Source: Bimastos eiseni (Eukaryota; Annelida; Clitellata; Crassiclitellata; Lumbricidae). From it: a DNA stretch of 64,000 nt. Shown piece after piece: positions 53,372 to 64,000 of this stretch. The translations under genes and the position numbers were made by a program. Position 1 is the first letter of the stretch, and each line of letters opens with the position of its first letter. The notes beneath the pieces were generated by a model, which did no database searches, was not told the origin of the DNA, and was given only the letters and a program-made list of their open reading frames with translations. The DNA lies in the NCBI GenBank assembly GCA_959347315.1, contig OY365810.1:14870896-14934895 (forward strand). Reading direction: 5' to 3'.

Positions 53372-53609
53372 TTAAGTAGTCTTTTGAAGCACCTGTTCGT
53401 AAAATAACTCTTGCATTTCCTCACCGTTATAGTAGGTTATCTTTTAGGTTGGTAGATCTGTGTATTGAATTTGAGTAGTCTAATTGTAAAGACTTCCTCC
53501 GTCCATATTGGTGTATATCCCTTTTCAAAGATGTTCTTCTGCTTAGTTATTCTAACCTTATCACCTACCGATAACTTAGGTTCAATGGATTCCGGAATTT
53601 CACATCCGT
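53372..53609 (-). pseudogene. Polinton/Maverick-type integrase C-terminus
   Basis: The minus-strand reading EPKLSVGDKVRITKQKNIFE, then KGYTPIWTEEVFTI matches the VGDxVRIxKxKxxFEKGYxPxWxxEIF motif of Polinton integrases. After a frameshift, NGEEMQELFYEQVLQKT with a stop at 53372 completes the typical C-terminal end. Only this last part is present. The remaining Polinton genes were not seen. A piece reading RSLPGADVYTNNNLVEVL at about 53690-53750 may be a separate LINE nuclease remnant. Confidence 0.75.
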
Positions 53610-53864
53610 TTCAATTCATCTATTCTTCATTGCTTCATTCATCCTGGTGAATTCGACGATGCAGACCTAGGACCTCCACCAGGTTATTGTTCGTGTACAC
53701 GTCAGCTCCCGGCAGCGATCTAAAATTCTTCAAACTATTTCTGCATCTTTGTCTCACTATGATATAATTCAGTAGGTATATTGCATCATCTTCTGGTGTC
53801 TTTCATGTGCATGTTGTCCTTTACTCCTACTGGAACCAGATGTTTCTTATCAGCAATTCCTTTT

Positions 53865-53900
53865 TTCTGCAAAATTCTACTGGTATAGAATTTTGCAGAA
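53865..53900. other. Perfect 15 bp hairpin
   Basis: TTCTGCAAAATTCTA at 53865-53879 pairs exactly with 53886-53900, with a 6 base loop. Confidence 0.85.
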
Positions 53901-53919
53901 ACTTTCACGTGTCTTCTCA

Positions 53920-55285
53920 TCACCGTATTTGGTACTAGTGATAATGACCGTGCATGACTTATTCAATAGAATGAACCCGGAGTTATCTCACTTGAGCAAT
54001 TAACTTCATGCAAATCTACTGTGTCTTTACGAAAGAAAGACTGCCTACACATTGTTTCTATAGCTCAAAAAGTAAATCCCTGACGACTCCAACAAGGCTA
54101 TTGAATATAATATCCATATAAAACGTGTTACACAAAATACAATTTTTATGAATAATCATGGAAGAATTCAGACCCGGTTCTATGGATTTTTCATAAGTAG
54201 GCGTGATGTAATGTTGCCGCCCCGCCCCCACACGAACAAAAATTTAATGCGAACAAGACATAACGAGTTTTTAAGCACTATTGACTTGCTAAATATACTA
54301 AGCAGCGTGCATTGAAATTATAAATATGAAAATGTTGTAGGCCTTTGTGAGCACGTAGTCTGACATAGAAGAACTAGTAACAGAAATTACAGAATTGTTT
54401 TATATTCTTTTAAAAATCAAATGACACATTATTTTAGACTTCACTCTTCTGGCTTTCACTGCTGCAAACTCCAAATTAGCTCTTCATTATTTAGTTGATC
54501 TGCAATTTTCTCTCGATCAAAATCGTGGCTAAAACCAACTAAACGAGCCTGCGACATTGGATTTGTGACCTCAGATATGATTATATGAGCTTTAGCTTTG
54601 AAAAACTTTGTTCAGCGCTGGCAACTGTGATAGGCAACGTTAGCCATTGGTTATGATATCTTTCAAATTTAAGGAAATTAATTTTAATTAAACATCCTGT
54701 TTGTATTCAATATAAAACTTTAAGTTTTCAACTGATATTGATAAACAAGGCACTCATAACCGAAAGTCCAACTTAATTGATGAAAAGTGAATCGAAATCG
54801 AATATCGAGATTTTTGTTGAGCATGTTAACAGGAAAAGAAGCAGATGAACTATAATAATTTATTGAAAAGAGAAAATACATTTCATTGACAAAATATTTA
54901 TAGGCCTATTTTAAAATAATTTAAAATATTGTGGTCTAAGAAAATATAATTTTTTGTGCTATGCATATTTATTTAATTGAATTCAATAAAAGTGCCGCCC
55001 TTGAAAAATGGCTACATTTTCCGCCGTAGGCCGTCGCCTTCTTTGCCTACGTCTAGATCCGGGCCTGGAAGAATTCTAATAAGAAGAATGATAAGCCAAA
55101 CCGTATAAAGCCTGGGTGCGCCGATATTAATTTGTTCAAAAACAAAATAAGCAAGTTGATTGTAGTTATTACGTAATTTACACGTACGCTCTCCTCTAAC
55201 ACCCTTAGAATATGGTGAAATGATTTCTTCTGACATTACCTAAACTATAACACAAAAATATGACACAATTTGCCAGTTTACTGAC
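53920..55285. other. Intergenic sequence, nothing recognised
   Basis: AT-rich, with no supported exon, repeat array or element end. Confidence 0.4.
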
Positions 55286-55289
55286 TATA

Positions 55290-55620
55290 AAAAAGCAGTG
55301 AGAATAATTGCTCGTATCGATAAGCTCTCATTTTAGGCTTAAAAGACTTTATTTAGGGACAATCTTCGATCTATATGTAAACTCCGACTTGCTATACTTA
55401 TGTACCGCCAACAGATCCAAGGCCGACCTTCCTTAGCTGTTCACTAAAGCTGTTAGCAGCCACTGTTGATCTCGGTAATTTTTTTAAAAACCGCATTGAA
55501 TTACTATATTTTGGTATTTCTGAGCGCTCTTTTACTCATCGAAATTTGTAGCCTTCCTTGCTTAGAGGGATAAGTACTGTTATCCTCAGATAAGCACTGC
55601 CCCTCAAGGTCCTCTGAATA
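55290..55620 (+). pseudogene. LINE reverse transcriptase C-terminal fragment
   Basis: Plus-strand readings DYKKAVRIIARIDKLSF and KLRLAILMYRQQIQGRPS fit the (Q-x-K-A-V-R-I-I) and (L-x-x-A-x-x-M-Y) segments after the RT domain of Jockey/CR1-type LINEs. Stops are frequent. Confidence 0.6.
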
Positions 55621-55639
55621 GTCTAGGTAACCAATGATC

Positions 55640-57230
55640 TTGAACATTTAGACCGAGGCAATGTAACTAGTCTACTGGAAATGTTGATAAATTGTTACCA
55701 TTGCGGTTTCCGTCTGTTGTTCTTCTCTCGCCCACATCTTGAGCAGCTGCCGGCCTGCAGTAAACAAAATAAGCAATTTATAATAATTATAGTCAACTAA
55801 TTATGTGTTGCTTTCGAATGCTGGAAAAGAGGAACAGTGGCAAGCATGATAATGTTGGATATATGAAACCTCAGGTGAGCTATCATGCAAGTGGAAATGC
55901 CCTTGGCGTCATCTATGCATAATCATTCCTGTCACATGGATATTATGACTGAATAATATTAAGCTACATCATCGTGCAATTGCATAATTGTATGAAACGT
56001 TTAAGTGTATAATTAAATTCACCGCGCTATAATTTGTGAATTATGGTTGTTTTATTGTGGAACAGTGTAATTGAATAAGTGTGTTAAAATATTTTAATGA
56101 ACCATAATTGGTACATAATGTTGTAATCACTCCATTGAAATACATCTGGTGTAATGACGCAAACCCTTCTAGCGGAACGTTTCGTTCCACTGGGGCATAC
56201 CTGTTGTCTGCTGCTATACAAATGTGTAAATTATAGTTTATAAACTCACTAGTATGATTTCATGTTTCTGCTGCTTCCGAATGCAAACTGATTTGGTAAA
56301 CAATAAAGAATTTCTGATTCGACTAGAATTTTACGATTCAACACGGTTTGACTTATGCTTGTTCTTATCGTTATTCAGATTCAAAATTATGGCCCCTACC
56401 TTAGCCCACTCTGCTGCCATCGAAATCTGGTCCCATCTTCTATGGGTAGCGTCCAATCTAGTATGCTAAATGACAGCCAGCCACGTGTCCACGGCCTTGC
56501 TGTGGAGGCAACTGTCGAGAACCAGTTCGTTCTCACCGCATTCACTCCAGTTATTCTACCAGTGGTCGAGAACGAAGGTGGAACATTGCGAGCTATTGTG
56601 AGGGGTCAATTGAGCAGGCAAGGAAGTCGATACCAGAGGGGCGAGAGAGAGAACGTCTATAGTTAGCGGACATAGCATTTTCTCAGTCTTGCAATATGCC
56701 TCACCATGACAGGGATCTATACTCCTTTCTCGTCTTCTTCTCCTTCACAAAATACCAGGGCCGAGTTCAAACCTCCCTTACCTCACTGCTCACCAGGCTG
56801 CCTCCATGGACGTCCGGGACATCTGGGCTAGAGATGACGGTTGCTGCACTCAACGCGTCTGGGTTCGAAAAAACCCTCCAACAGACTTTGGTGATGATGG
56901 AGAGTTGTGGTCACTAGGAACAGCTACTGAGTGAGTTGGTGGTAAAGCAAATTCTTCCTGGGATTGAACCCGAACATTTGTTTCTGCTAGAGCGGCGTCT
57001 ATTCGTCCACTATAGCAGCTACTGCCATTTGTAATGTAATATTGACAGGATGCATATCGTTCGGCAGTAACTTACTTCGGCTTGTGCTGAGGGCATAAAG
57101 TCGACTGCACATCTGTAAAACACGACAGTCCATCCTGGCATGGAGGGCGTAGTTCGACTTAACTCCTTCTTACTTGCCCAACAATCAACGGCGAGGAAAT
57201 GACAATGCATGAAATAAGTCACTTAGTGAG
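55640..57230. other. Short unrecognised ORFs
   Basis: Plus frames at 56254-56469, 56355-56666 and 56696-56917 are open for 70-100 codons, without a recognisable domain or splice signals that join them. The segment at about 56475-56660 reads HGLAVEATVENQFVLTAFTP and could be retroelement coding sequence. Confidence 0.3.
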
Positions 57231-57233
57231 GAA

Positions 57234-57378
57234 TAGGGGCGGCGATCCCGGAGGGCCGAGGGGGCCAAGTCACCCTCACCTTTTACAGAGAGGGGACACG
57301 TTATACGTTTGTCCCCCACATTTCTTACCCCTCTCAATGGGTGTCCCTCTCACCTCTCAAACGAGATCGCCGCCTCTG
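57234..57378. mobile_element. Non-autonomous hAT element, 145 bp
   Basis: The ends AGGGGCGGCGATC and, inverted, AGAGGCGGCGATC match closely. The flanking octamers GTGAGGAA (57226-57233) and GTGAAGAG (57379-57386) agree at 6 of 8 positions. Confidence 0.65.
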
Positions 57379-57389
57379 GTGAAGAGCAA

Positions 57390-58500
57390 TGCCCTATGAC
57401 CCCAAGAGCAGGCCGCTAGAATCAGGGAGAGATGCTAATGGCGTCTGCCATTGCAAAGCTTTATTACAGCATCATAACGACGGTGATCCGTATCTTGTGC
57501 GACGGGGGCAGTCTGTGCATGATTCCATGCAAACAAAATTTCAAACTATTTCTGGATAGCATCCCCAAGACTACCGTTTACGCGTCCATCTTAGTACTGT
57601 GCCAGAGTACGCTTGTAAGAGGGGTCCATTGTAACTCCTTTCCCTCTTCATTTTCGTGTAGGTCGCATCCTTTTGCAACCTCCTTCCGTCATCCTTTCTT
57701 CTGTAATCGCATTTGCGGCTTTTCTTTTTGAGACACATTTTCCGTCCTTCTTTGATTGTGTAATCATAAGGAAAGAAAGAGTAGTAGTTAGTAGACTGAG
57801 AGTTATCGACCACCCTCTAGTGACTAAAGGACTAGTCGTGCGTGTGAAGCACCTGCCAGGTGCTGTCAATCATTAGGTGGGCGTGGCTTAATTGCTGTTC
57901 AAGCTCTCCGATTGGCTTTTGGCTTGTAGACGTATGCAATTGTTCTCATGTATGTGTGTATGTTTGTGTGGTTGTATGTGTGTGCATATGCGTAGCACCT
58001 TCTAGAATATTCTCTATTGTTCGAACATTTAACTGCATCTTTTCATCATGGTCGGTTATTATTCACGTCTCCGCTAGGCGTACTCCCACGCGTTATCGCA
58101 CTACTTAGCACCTCCGGGTCTGCCTACTCCCCGATCACCTCAAATTCGTTCGCACCTCCATTCAAAGCGCCCAAAAGAAGTGTTAACACTTCCTGACGGT
58201 CTTCTTTGAACATAGCGACATATTGTTTGTGGAATGGAGTGCTAACACAAGTAGGCACTTTAACTGGTGCAAGTAAATAGCGCAGTCACAATAGAGCGTG
58301 TACATTAAAGGATTCTTTGAAGTTACCTAGAGTGAACACATCAAAGCAAGTTGACACACACCAATCAAAACCGGTTCAACCCGGTTTCTGCTGACACAAG
58401 GCAATTACGTATACAGATCATCGAGTGCATCGTCATCGGTTAGCGCACATGACACTCATAACCGGTTCCAACCGGTTTCTGCTGACATCTTACAATTATG
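57390..58500. repeat. Sequence with TGTGTATG run, no recognised gene
   Basis: A GTATGTGTGTATGTTTGTGT run lies at 57948-57990. AACCGGTTCAACCCGGTTTC-like phrases occur twice (58368-58390 and 58460-58478). Nothing coding was recognised. Confidence 0.5.
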
Positions 58501-61500
58501 TATGCCAAACTTAAAGGTACCAAGTCGTGTGAGGAGTTGAAACGTGTAGCTTGGATGATTGTTGCGGGTGCAGACGTGTGAGGAGTTCAATGCTTGCAGC
58601 TTTGGGTATCAAAACTTGCAGTTTCGTGTGAATGTTGCGGGTATCAAGTCGGGGGAGGGCTGGGTGAATGATGCGCTTGCAAAGGTGTGAGAGGAGCTCA
58701 AGACTTGCAGGTTTTAGTCAATGTTGCGGGTGCGAAGTCGTAAGAGGAGTTCAAGGTGCGTAGATTGGGGGAATGTTGAAGGTGCAAAGTCGGATGTGGA
58801 GTCGAAAACTGAAAATTTGAGTGAATATTGCGAGTGCGAAGGTGTCTGTGAGGAGTTGAGGAAATGACAGCGTTGGGAAAATTTTTGCGAGTGCGAAGTC
58901 GTGCGAGGAGTTATAACTTAAGAAGCTGGTATGAAGAGGGTGTGAAATGCATGAAAGTTGGTTTGTTTGCAGTTTGGAACATTGAAAACAGTACAAAGTC
59001 GTGTGAGAAGATGAAGATGTTTTATTTATAGCATTGGAGAGCTGAAAATGGGTGCGCAGTGTTGGAACAGGTCAAGCTATTTTTGGGAAGTGGGTGTGAA
59101 TCGCATGAAAGTTGATTTCACGGTCTTTTGTAGCATTGAATATGCGGCAAAGACATGCGAAAAGTTGACAATTTTAAGAATTGTTGTATTGGAGAACTGA
59201 GGATTGGTGTGCTAGGCCTGATTTTGGAATGAAGAGGGTGTGAAACATGTGAAAATTTTAGTGCGAGGAGGTGAAAATGTTAATGTTTGTTGCATTGGCA
59301 TGAATGTTTGTTTCTTAACATTATAGAACATTGAAAAGGCCACCAAGGTGCGTGAGGAGCAGAAAAAACAGAAGCTTGTAGCATTGGAGATGCTATAGGT
59401 GTAGTGTGCAAGGTTGGAACTTGAGAAGTTCTTGGTGTGAAGTGGGAGTGAAACGTCTGAAAAGTTGATTTCTTGGCATTGTGTGAGAAGCCCAAAACTG
59501 AAGGTTTGTTGCATTGTAGATGCTGAGGCTTGGTGTACAAGGTTGGAACTTTAAAAGTTGCTGGTGTGAAGTGGACGTGAAACGTATTAAAAGTTGGTTT
59601 CTTGATATTTTTGGGGCATTAAAAATGTTGAAAAGTCATGCGAGGAGGGAAAAACATAAAGATTTGGTGCATTGCGGAGCTGAGGGGAGGCGCGCGATGC
59701 CTGATTTTAGAATGAAGAGGATGTGAAACGCATGAAAGTTGAGTTCTTAGCATTTTGGATCATTGAAAATGTTGCCAAACCATGAGGGAAGCAGAAAACT
59801 GAAGGTTTTGTTTGCATTGGAGAGGTTGAGGAATGGCGTGCGATTCTGGAACATATCAAGTTGTTGGTATGAAGTGGATGTGAAAAACGTGAAGAGTTGG
59901 TGTCTTGACATTTTGAAGCATTGAAAATGCTGCCAAGTAATGCGATTAGTTGAAAATTGTAAGGTTTGTTGCATTGATATGAAAGTTGGTTTCTTGACAT
60001 TTTGTAGCATTGAAAATGGTGTGTGAAGTTGATAATTTTAAGATTTAATTCATTTGGAGTGGATGTAAATTAGTGTGTCATGCTGGAACTTAAGAAGTTG
60101 TCGCTAACTTGATGCTTTGGAACATTGAAATTGTTGCCAAGTCGTGTGTGGAGATGAAAACTTGCTGTTTTGGGTCAACGTTGCGGATACAACGTATAAT
60201 TGTGAGGAACTCGCTTGAGGAGATGAATATGTATAGTTCGGGTGAATGTTGCGGATGTGAAGTTGTGTGAGCAGTTGAAACTTACAGTTTTGGGTCAATG
60301 GTGTAGGTGAGACGTCATGTGAGATATTGAACACTTTTAGTTTTAACGAATGTCGCGGATGCGAAGTAGGGTGAGTAGTCGATGGCTTTTAGTCTGGATC
60401 AATATTGCGCGTGCGAAGTCATTGGAGGAGTCGGAAACGTATAGTTTGGCACGTTGATGTGAGTACGAAGTCATGTGTGAAGCTGAAAACTTGTACTTTT
60501 TGAAAAATGATTACGATGCGAAGTAATGCGAGACGTTGAAAGCGTAAAGGTTTGGGTTAATGTTGTGTGAGGAGTAAAAAAGTTACAGTTTGGGGATCAA
60601 TGTTGCAGGTTCGAAGTCGTGTGAGGAGTCTAAACTTAAAAAGTTGTTGATATTAAGAAAGTGTGAAACACATGAAAAGTTGATTTCTTAGCATTCTGGA
60701 GCATTGAAAATGTTGCAAAGCCATGTAAGATGAAAATTTTACGATTTGTTGCATTGGTGTGCATTGTTGGAACGTGTCAAGCTCCTGGTACGAAGAAGAT
60801 GAGAAAAGCATGAAAAGTTGGCTTCTTCGCATTCTGAAGCATTGAAAATGCGGCAAGGCCATTTAGAGGGTGCGAAACACATGAAAAGTTGGTTTCTTGG
60901 CATTCTGTAGCATTGAACATGCTGCAGAGCCACGTGAGAATGTGAAAATTTTAAGATTTGGCGCATTGGAGATGCTTAGAATTGACGTGCGATGCTGGGA
61001 CATGTCAAGTGGTTTGCATTAAGGGAGTGTGAAACATGTGAAAAGGTGGAAACTTGACGTTTTGAAAATGCTGCAAGGCCATGTAGAGGGTGTGAAACAC
61101 ATGAAAAGTTGGTTTCTTGGCATCCTGGAGCATTGAAAATGCTGCAGAGCCACGCGAGAAGGTGAAAATTTTAAGATTTGGCGCATTGGAGGGGCTGAGA
61201 ATTGGCGTGCGATGCTGGGACATGTCGAGTGGTTGGCATTAAGGGAGTGTGAAGCATGTGAAAAGGTGGAAACTTGACGTTTTGGTTGGTGCGAATACAT
61301 GTGAAATATTGAAAACGTAAAGATTTGTTGCATTGGATGCGGCTGAGAAATGGTGTGCGATGTTGGAACATGTAAAATTGTTGATATGAAGTCGGTATGA
61401 AACGCATGATTTCTTGACGTTTGGCGGCATTGAAAATGATGCAAAGCCACGTGTAAAGTTAAAGGCGAATTTGTTGTGTTGAATAGGGCGCGAATACGCG

Positions 61501-62750
61501 TGAAAAGTTGCAACTAGATGTTTTGGGGGCATTGAAAATGTTGACAAAACATGCGATAGACCGAAAAGTTAAATGTTTGATACATTGAAGTGTTTGAGAA
61601 TTGGAGCACATTGAGAATTTGATGCATTGAAGAGGGTGGGAGCAAACATAAGAAATTGGTAACTTGGAAGTTTCGGGTCGTTGCAAATGCTAAAAACGCA
61701 TTCGCGGTTGGTAAATTAGTGTTTTAAGTCATTGAAACTGATACCAAATCGTGTGAGGATTTGAATTCCGAAGAGTTTGTTACATTGAACCTTAACAGTT
61801 TGATGGGTTGAAGTTGGTTACTAATGGTGTTTGGTCATTGCTCCGGATGGAAAGAGGGTGAAAACTGAAGGTTTTAACATCGAAGTGGGGAAAATTGACA
61901 TAGAAGATTGAAACTTCAGTGTTTATAAGCATGAAGACTATGTGAAAACCCAAATGAAGTGTTGTGAGGTGTGACGAAGTGGGAAGGTACACGTTTGACA
62001 TACTGAATTGAATGAAATTGTCATGTAATATCAAAACTGAATAACTTGTTGCACTGAAAAAGTTGTAAGAACGTAAGATAACCTAATAAGCTTTGTCTTT
62101 TGGTGTACTTAAAATGTTACGAAAACACGTGAGATGCTATAAACTAATGGGTTTGCATCAATATTGCAGATGCTAAATCATATACAGAGTTGACAACTTA
62201 AAGGTTTGTCGCCTCGAAGCTGGTTAGATTTGTCATGGTGGATTGAAACCTCAGAAGTTGCTGGTATGAAGAGCGTGTGAAGCGGATAACTTGGGATTTT
62301 GGAGCATTTACAATATTGCCAAAGCATGTGAGAGACTGGAAACCAATGATTTTGGATCAACGTTGCGGATGTGAAGACATGTACATTGTGGACAACTTAA
62401 AGGTTTTATGCATTGAAGTAGGTGAGGATTGACAGGGAAAATTGAGACTTTAGAATATGTTCCGTTGAAGCATATGTGAAAAAACACGAGAAGTTGGTAA
62501 ACTGACATCTTGGAACATTGAAAATGATGCCAAAACACGTGGGAGACTAAAAGCAATGGGTTTGGAGCAATATTAAGGATGGAAGAAGTGGAAAACTGAA
62601 GGTTTGGCAGTCTGAATTGAGTGAGGACAGGCATGCAAAGTCGAAACTTAAGATTTGACTGCCCTAAAGTGGTTGTGAAATTATGTGACAAGGTGCAAAT
62701 TTGGCATTTTGGGACATTGAAAATGATCTCAAGTCATGGGAGAAATTGAA
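58500..62750. repeat. About 4.2 kb degenerate tandem array
   Basis: The phrases GTGCGAAGTCGTGTGAGGAG, GCATTGAAAATGTTGCCAAA, TTTGTTGCATTGGAGA and GGGTGTGAAACGCATGAAAA recur dozens of times, with spacing mostly between 140 and 220 bases. The left third is dominated by the first phrase, the middle by the others, and the right end is more diverged. A run at 60841-61270 contains two nearly identical blocks. Many minus-strand frames are open because the units are poor in stops, but they share no conserved protein feature. I read it as a satellite-like array and not as a gene. Confidence 0.85.
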
Positions 62751-62948
62751 AACTGACTTTTATAAAGAGCATAGTGGTACAAGGTATTTATGTAACGCCA
62801 CTCAGGAGATCACTCATCGGAAGCAATTCCAAAAAAAATTGCGGAATTGCCTGACGCGGAATTTATTAAATTGCATCATCAGCCGAACAACGTTTCCGAG
62901 ACGCTAAGGAGATTTCATGATAGTGGAAACCTTACATTTCACGCCTAG

Positions 62949-62997
62949 CGTCACGGAAACTTCGGGCGGAAGTGGGGTCCGCCCGAAGTTTCCGTGA
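62949..62997. other. Perfect 21 bp hairpin
   Basis: 62949-62969 (GTCACGGAAACTTCGGGCGG...) is the exact reverse complement of 62977-62997, with a 7 base loop, AGTGGGG. It is much more GC-rich than its surroundings and stands just beyond the end of the tandem array. AATAAAGTC at about 63058 follows. Confidence 0.9.
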
Positions 62998-63009
62998 CAA
63001 TCGTAAGCT

Positions 63010-63440
63010 TGCTTTTCAGTAAGTGTATGTAATGTGCATAGTTAATGCTTTACTTTTAAATAAAGTCATTCTACTAAAAACTATCTAGTTTGTTGATGTG
63101 AAGAATTCATGTTGCTCTATAATGCACATACACTAGGGTGGTCCAAAAATGAAGTTCTCAGAATTGTGCTCCACAACTGTCTTTTTTTTCTATAGTTGCC
63201 TGCTATTACTTCTACAAAATTGTAGAGAGATTGATGAATATTTTGAAGTCGCTCAAGGTCAAGGTTGTTTTCACCATGTAAGCTTGAAAGCGGCATTGTG
63301 TAGATTCTGCATTGAAGAACAGAACGCTGAATAAAAGTTGAAATAAAACTTATAATACATAAACTAAACATGGAGAAGGATCCAAAGTGATCGATGTTGC
63401 TGTGGATTGTTTTGGACATACTAGAACTTATCTTTCATTC
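63010..63440. other. Sequence without recognised gene
   Basis: The minus frame 63117-63419 and plus frame 63149-63334 are open, but neither has a recognisable domain. Confidence 0.3.
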
Positions 63441-63449
63441 ATAACTGTC

Positions 63450-63720
63450 ATGATCGATGCTGCCGTCCGTAGGTCCTGGTAGGAGGGATCGTCGCACCAT
63501 TCTTCAGGATCCTTTCCCAGGAAGATATGAGTCACCTCTTTGTCATTCAGATGCACAATGTCAAAGATGGCAGTCTTCTCTGTGAATTATGATGCCAATT
63601 GAGCTGAGGAATTCCAGGGGATGGTCGAGGCATTTCACAGAACTAATTGACTGTGGAAGACGAAGGTTTGTCACCATAAGTCTTTTCACATCTGCTCCAA
63701 TTCGATCATCAAACAACGAC
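63450..63720 (-). pseudogene. Unrecognised coding remnant (minus strand)
   Basis: On the minus strand, one frame gives SLFDDRIGADVKRLMVTNLR, then LPQSISSVKCLDHPLEFLSS. It is followed in another frame by EKTAIFDIVHLNDKEVTHIF, then LGKDPEEWCDDPSYQDLRT and ASIMTVMNE, ending near 63440. The composition looks like real protein, with a frameshift or small intron between 63580 and 63600. I cannot name the family. It could be a transposon-derived ORF. Confidence 0.45.
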
Positions 63721-64000
63721 AGGTCAACCAAAATTTCTGATACCTATCTGAGATGCCTGCCAAACGCGCTCGAGGCAGCCTTTGTCACTGTCTTAATGGG
63801 ATATCTACAGAGCTCTTCAAGTAGCAGTAGATCATTAAGTGGTGCTCGTATGGGCAGAGGGGCTTCGAGAACCGAACATAGACGAGGCTCACAAACAGTG
63901 CCAGTCACTGTGCTTTTCTTCAACAATTAGAGAGAACTGCTGGAAAAGAAGTATTTTGATGCCATACATGGCTTTTGCCATCCAACGTGCATGCTGGAAT

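Noticed and set aside
61019..61513. 164-codon minus-strand ORF.
   Set aside because: It lies wholly in the 4.2 kb degenerate array, and neighbouring units give the same residues in other frames. No conserved protein pattern.

Overview
This window looks like repeat-dense, AT-rich nuclear DNA from an animal, probably a marine invertebrate deuterostome. An echinoderm is my best guess. The reasons are small exons with GT-AG introns of many kilobases, animal gene families (a mixed-lineage-type kinase, and an F-box/death-fold/NHL-propeller protein), scattered TAGGCCTA palindromes, and foldback elements built like the TU elements described from sea urchins. The species assignment is inference. No bacterial features, rRNA or functional tRNA were seen.

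Two split host genes can be assembled, both on the minus strand. Gene 1 is a mixed-lineage-kinase-like protein kinase with exons at 19861-19441, 6025-5845 and 1215-1064, and it continues off the left edge. Splice sites and codon phases fit at both joins. Its 13.4 kb and 4.6 kb introns are filled with transposons. Gene 2 has exons at 50426-50189 (F-box-like), 47701-47501 and about 43049-42891 (a duplicated death-fold-like exon pair), 37736-37398 (unrecognised) and 36211-35319 (NHL-like propeller plus stop). All four internal junctions are phase 1.

Mobile DNA by region: 1.8-2.6 kb, a candidate minus-strand LTR. 3.7-5.7 kb, a foldback element with hAT, SINE and Harbinger-like insertions inside it. 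8.4-13.8 kb, a complete but broken Ty3/Gypsy retrotransposon. 14.1-18.7 kb, hAT fragments and two LINE 3' ends. 20.0-27.4 kb, nested DNA transposons, including a LINE split by a TA-flanked pogo-like element that itself carries a hAT insertion. 29.7-32.7 kb, Tc1, inverted repeats and LTR debris. 33.4-34.8 kb, a roughly 230 bp tandem repeat. 38.4-41.2 kb and 46.1-47.3 kb, further foldback elements. 43.2-45.1 kb and 47.9-48.3 kb, Harbinger-like and hAT elements. 48.4-49.0 kb, a long hairpin and a palindromic array. 51-55.6 kb, LINE, pogo and Polinton/Maverick debris. 58.5-62.75 kb, a degenerate tandem array of about 4.2 kb.

The most unusual signal is a set of foldback loci. Each has inverted arrays of a different short word (GGACGATTGATC, GGACAAAATGGTAC, GGACGTTTCATC, GACAAACGAGCGCC) around an interior. 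Several interiors, and some related non-foldback repeats, share one roughly 35 bp unit (TAGAAGCTGGATTGATGAAA). Two of these loci have exact 8 bp flanking duplications. This suggests a modular transposon family with exchangeable terminal repeats.
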